Shown: positions 12,806 to 15,449 of the stretch, one piece after another
Position numbering within the stretch: the first letter of the stretch is position 1
Layout of the letters: every line of letters begins with the position of its first letter
NCBI GenBank assembly: GCA_964413365.1
Contig: CAYPRM010000031.1
Location: 1 to 15,449 of the forward strand
Origin: RGIG4608 sp964413365
GTDB taxonomy: Bacteria; Bacillota; Clostridia; Oscillospirales; CAG-272
DNA: 15,449 bases
Direction: 5' to 3'
Translations under genes and position numbers: made by a program
The notes under the pieces: generated by a model
The model's database searches: none
What the model saw: the letters and a program-made list of their open reading frames with translations, nothing else
What the model was told of the DNA's origin: nothing

Positions 12806-14143
12806 TCAATCAAGGAAGCCCTTGTAATTACGCATCGTGATCTGTGCCTCGATATCTCTGAAGGTCTCGATAGCAACACCAACTACGATCAAAAGTGAGG
12901 ATCCGCCGAACGCAAGTCCTGCGAACGTTCCATCCGAGATAATGTTGATGACCATGGGAAGACCTGCAACGATGATAAGGAAGAACGATCCTATCAGAGT
13001 GATGCGGTTAAGAATTTTTGTAATATACTCAGCGGTAGGTCTGCCGGTACGGATACCGGGGACGGAGCCACCGTTGTTCTTGATATTGTTTGCTACCTCC
13101 ATAGGATTGAAGGAGATCAATACATAGAAGTATGCAAATGCAACTATCAGAACGAGATAAACGATAACGTAGATCCAGCTGTTGGGACCGAGCCACTTAT
13201 CGACGAATACGCGGAAGCCGTTCTCCTCATCGAAGAAGGTAGCGATCGTGGGAAGCACGGATACGATGGAGCTTGCGAAGATGATGGGCATAACGCCTGT
13301 CATATTCAGCTTGATGGGAAGGTTAGTTCCCTGTCCGCCGTACATCTTGCGTCCTACGACTCTCTTAGCGTACTGGATGGGGATCCTTCTCTCGGAGTGA
13401 GTTACCCAAACCGTGAGAATGACCATGCCTGCCGTGATGGCTACTGAAAGTATACCGAGAAGTATACCGACTACAAGACCGTTGTCATTGTATACAACCA
13501 TGTTCCAGAGCGAGCCGAGAAGGCTGGGGATACGGGAGATAATATTGAAGAAAAGTATTATCGAGATACCGTTTCCGATGCCCTTTGCGTCGATGAGGTC
13601 AGCGAGCCACATAATGATGCACGCACCTGCGACGTAGGAAGCAATGATAACGAGCGTATAGATAGTGCCCTCAAAGCCGTTCGATGCCCACATACCACTC
13701 CACGAGATGTATTCCGTGTTAAGGTATCCGTTGTTAGCAAGGAGTGCGGTATAACCGTAAGCGGTTATAAGTGCTATTGCGAGGGTTACCCAACGGGTAT
13801 ACTTTTTGATCTTCTGCTGTCCCTCTTCTCCGTCCTTAGCGATCTTGCCGAGACTGTCGGGGAACGCTACGGTGAGAAGCTGAATAACGATCGAAGAAGT
13901 AATGTAGGGAGAGACCGAGAGTGCAAAGAGCGTTGCCTGAGCCATAGCACCACCCGAGAGGATGGACATATATCCGAAAATGGTCGAGCCGTAGACATTG
14001 TTAAAGCTCTCCATAATACCGGAGCTTACGAACGGAACGGGCATTGCACAACCGATACGGTATAAGAGGATAATAAGCAATGTGAAGAGTATCTTGTTCT
14101 GAATATCTTGAATCTTCCAAGCGTTCTTCAGTGTCTTAAACAT
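12806..14143 (-). CDS. secY: Protein translocase subunit SecY
   Basis: SecY forms the channel of the Sec translocon in the cytoplasmic membrane. The 445-residue protein has the expected ten membrane segments: the first at about 17-38 (ILFTLLIILLYRIGCAMPVP), the plug region after it, and SVSPYITSSIVIQLL in segment 2. GIGNGISI (188-195) is conserved. The cytosolic loop with RRIPIQYAKRVVGRK (252-266) is the SecA and ribosome contact. The C-terminal QITMRNYKGFL is also typical. It is separated from rplO by one base, and its ribosome binding site AGAGGTGG overlaps the rplO 3' end. Confidence 0.98.
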   Translation of the reverse strand: MFKTLKNAWKIQDIQNKILFTLLIILLYRIGCAMPVPFVSSGIMESFNNVYGSTIFGYMSILSGGAMAQATLFALSVSPYITSSIVIQLLTVAFPDSLGKIAKDGEEGQQKIKKYTRWVTLAIALITAYGYTALLANNGYLNTEYISWSGMWASNGFEGTIYTLVIIASYVAGACIIMWLADLIDAKGIGNGISIILFFNIISRIPSLLGSLWNMVVYNDNGLVVGILLGILSVAITAGMVILTVWVTHSERRIPIQYAKRVVGRKMYGGQGTNLPIKLNMTGVMPIIFASSIVSVLPTIATFFDEENGFRVFVDKWLGPNSWIYVIVYLVLIVAFAYFYVLISFNPMEVANNIKNNGGSVPGIRTGRPTAEYITKILNRITLIGSFFLIIVAGLPMVINIISDGTFAGLAFGGSSLLIVVGVAIETFRDIEAQITMRNYKGFLD

Positions 14144-14144
14144 C

Positions 14145-14585
14145 TTATACCACCTCTGTCTTTCCGCCTGCTGCTTCTATCTTTTCTTTAGCTGTTGCGG
14201 AAAAGATGTTTGCTTTTACAGTTAATTTCTTTGTGAGGTCGCCGTTGCCGAGGATCTTGAGTCCGTCAAGGGACTTACGAACGATCTTCTTAGCGAGGAG
14301 AGCCTCGAGATCAACTACTGCGCCGTCCTCAAACACGTTAAGTGCGCTGACGTTAACGATCACGTAGTTAGTAGCGAATTTGTTATGGAAGCCCCTCTTG
14401 GGGAGCTTTCTGTAAAGCGGGATCTGTCCGCCTTCAAAGCCGGGTCTTACACCGCCGCCTGAGCGAGCGTTCTGACCCTTGTGTCCCTTACCTGCGGTCT
14501 TACCGTTACCGGAAGCAGGACCGCGTCCCTTTCTGTATACGTTCCTTGTGGAGCCTACAGCGGGTGAAAGTTCATGAAGTTTCAT
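14145..14585 (-). CDS. rplO: 50S ribosomal protein L15
   Basis: This 146-residue large-subunit assembly protein is identified by MKLHELSPAVGSTRNVYRKG, the glycine-rich GRGPASGNGKTAGKGHKGQ, and RPGFEGGQIPLYRKLPKRGF. The extended glycine- and arginine-rich N-terminus threads into 23S rRNA. The C-terminal globular part ends FSATAKEKIEAAGGKTEVV. It is 14 bases downstream of rpmD and one base upstream of secY. Confidence 0.98.
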   Translation of the reverse strand: MKLHELSPAVGSTRNVYRKGRGPASGNGKTAGKGHKGQNARSGGGVRPGFEGGQIPLYRKLPKRGFHNKFATNYVIVNVSALNVFEDGAVVDLEALLAKKIVRKSLDGLKILGNGDLTKKLTVKANIFSATAKEKIEAAGGKTEVV

Positions 14586-14599
14586 CTCTATTTTCCTCC

Positions 14600-14773
14600 T
14601 TATACATTTTCAACCTTGACAAGGTGGGAAATTACTTTGATCTTACCTGCCAATACGGCGTCGTCCTTCTGAACGGTGAAGCTACCGATCTTGTGAAGTC
14701 CGAGCGATTCTGCAGTTGCCTTCTGGTTCGGAAGTGCTCCGATAAGGCTCTTTACGAGTGTTACCTTTTTCAT
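14600..14773 (-). CDS. rpmD: 50S ribosomal protein L30
   Basis: The 57-residue protein starts MKKVTLVKSLIGALPNQKAT and contains SLGLHKIGSFTVQKDD and a C-terminal VISHLVKVENV, the small bacterial form of L30. An in-frame ATG at 14806 would add 11 residues, but it lies inside the rpsE 3' end and lacks the L30 start. ATG 14773 has AAGGAGGA a few bases upstream and is chosen. The gene sits between rpsE and rplO as in other Firmicutes. Confidence 0.97.
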   Translation of the reverse strand: MKKVTLVKSLIGALPNQKATAESLGLHKIGSFTVQKDDAVLAGKIKVISHLVKVENV

Positions 14774-14786
14774 TGCATACTCCTCC

Positions 14787-15290
14787 TTAGCCTTCGATCT
14801 GATCAACGCTGATCTCGCGGATCTTAGCTACCTCTTCAGCTGTGCGGAGGGACTTAAGTCCTTCCATAGTAGCCTTTACGACGTTGGTGGGATTGTTCGA
14901 GCGGAGGCACTTAGCACGAATGTTCTTAATACCTGCAAGCTCAAGCACCATTCTCACCTTACCGCCTGCGATGATACCGGTACCGGGTGCAGCGGGCTTA
15001 AGAAGCACCTTACCTGCGCCGAACTCACCGATAACCTCGTGGGGGATCGTAGAACCCTTGAGGGAAACTTCTATCATATTCTTCTTTGCATCCTCAATAC
15101 CCTTGCGAATAGCCTCGGGTACCTCAGCTGCCTTACCAAGTCCAACACCAATGTGTCCGTTTTCATCACCTACTACCATAAGTGCTGCGAAACGAGCGAT
15201 ACGTCCACCTTTAACGGTCTTGGAAACACGGTTGAGGGCAACGAGCTGCTCTCTGAGCTCAAGCTCTGCCGGATTAATTCTGTTAGCCAT
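14787..15290 (-). CDS. rpsE: 30S ribosomal protein S5
   Basis: The 167-residue small-subunit protein contributes to decoding accuracy and mRNA helicase activity at the entry channel. The N-terminal double-stranded RNA binding-like domain contains VVALNRVSKTVKGGRIARF-like sequence (here VALNRVSKTVKGGR) and GDENGHIGVGLGKAAEVPEA. The C-terminal domain contains GTGIIAGGKVRMVLELAGI and SNNPTNVVKATMEGL. The ribosome binding site GAGGA lies before ATG 15290. A 73-base gap with two small hairpins separates it from rplR. Confidence 0.97.
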   Translation of the reverse strand: MANRINPAELELREQLVALNRVSKTVKGGRIARFAALMVVGDENGHIGVGLGKAAEVPEAIRKGIEDAKKNMIEVSLKGSTIPHEVIGEFGAGKVLLKPAAPGTGIIAGGKVRMVLELAGIKNIRAKCLRSNNPTNVVKATMEGLKSLRTAEEVAKIREISVDQIEG

Positions 15291-15310
15291 GTTTTTTCCT
15301 CTTTCTTAGA

Positions 15311-15337
15311 TGTTCAAATTTTTGTATTTTTTGAACA
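15311..15337 (-). other. Hairpin in the rplR-rpsE gap
   Basis: TGTTCAAA (15311-15318) pairs with TTTGAACA (15330-15337) around an A/T-rich 11-base loop. A second small hairpin, CTGATC (15352-15357) with GATCAG (15362-15367), overlaps the rplR stop codon. Neither has a convincing U-tract. They may affect mRNA processing or stability in this long gap, or may be chance. Confidence 0.3.
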
Positions 15338-15363
15338 GTGTACAAACCGGACTGATCCTAAGA

Positions 15364-15449
15364 TCAGAACTTCAGACCGCCCTCGCGAGCGCCTTCAGCC
15401 AATTCCGATACACGTCCGTGATAAAGATAGCCGCCTCTGTCGAATACGA
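15364..15449 (-). CDS. rplR: 50S ribosomal protein L18 (C-terminal part, cut by the window edge)
   Basis: Only the last 28 codons and the TGA stop are in the window; the gene continues past the right edge. The translated end, VFDRGGYLYHGRVSELAEGA followed by REGGLKF, is the diagnostic C-terminus of L18, which binds 5S rRNA in the central protuberance. The position before rpsE is as expected in the spc-type ribosomal cluster. Confidence 0.95.
   Translation of the reverse strand, partial: VFDRGGYLYHGRVSELAEGAREGGLKF

Overview
The window looks like a chromosomal segment of a spore-forming member of the Clostridia, probably a gut Oscillospiraceae- or Ruminococcaceae-like lineage. The reasons are the Firmicutes order of the ribosomal genes, the four-cysteine (zinc) lid of adenylate kinase, the four-cysteine form of S4, a spoIIR gene, small clostridial families (DUF3343, a DUF6809-like gene) and strong AGGAGG-type ribosome binding sites. 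The species cannot be named from sequence reading alone.

Layout. (1) 1-757: an accessory stretch holding a small DUF6809-like gene on the minus strand (109-378). It is intact except for two in-frame TAG codons, and it is followed by AT-rich sequence with a 52-nt dyad. (2) 758-3532: a minus-strand unit hisS > DJ-1/PfpI-family gene > DUF5131 gene, with a good promoter at 3504-3532 and a strong terminator at 701-739. (3) 3533-3951: a gap whose right half is a GC-rich, palindrome-bearing element. (4) 3952-5386: a plus-strand pair, a diacylglycerol-kinase-family lipid kinase and a YuiD-like divergent PAP2-family membrane protein, ended by a terminator. (5) 5387-6414: spoIIR on the minus strand, whose 3' end runs into a cluster of short palindromes. 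(6) 6533-7953: a plus-strand, translationally coupled pair, a DUF3343 putative S/Se carrier and a class V aminotransferase of the cysteine desulfurase type. (7) 7935-15449: the downstream part of the large ribosomal protein cluster on the minus strand, in transcription order rplR (partial), rpsE, rpmD, rplO, secY, adk, map, infA, rpmJ, rpsM, rpsK, rpsD, rpoA, rplQ.

How the genes work together. The large cluster makes ribosomal proteins together with initiation factor IF1, the RNA polymerase alpha subunit, the SecY translocon, methionine aminopeptidase and adenylate kinase. Its terminator lies inside the 3' coding end of the convergent desulfurase-like gene, whose stop codon sits in the hairpin loop. 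The hisS unit links charging of tRNA-His to a DJ-1-type protein and a cysteine-motif protein of unknown role. The kinase and PAP2-like pair suggests membrane lipid metabolism. SpoIIR belongs to forespore-to-mother-cell signalling.

Most of the window is conserved housekeeping sequence. The points most worth a second look are the two TAG codons in the DUF6809-like gene, given that none of the 22 other genes with a visible stop uses TAG; the palindrome-encoded C-terminus of SpoIIR; the structured gap between rpsD and rpoA; and the shared terminator and stop codon at 7935-7966. No CRISPR array, transposase, rRNA or complete tRNA was seen.
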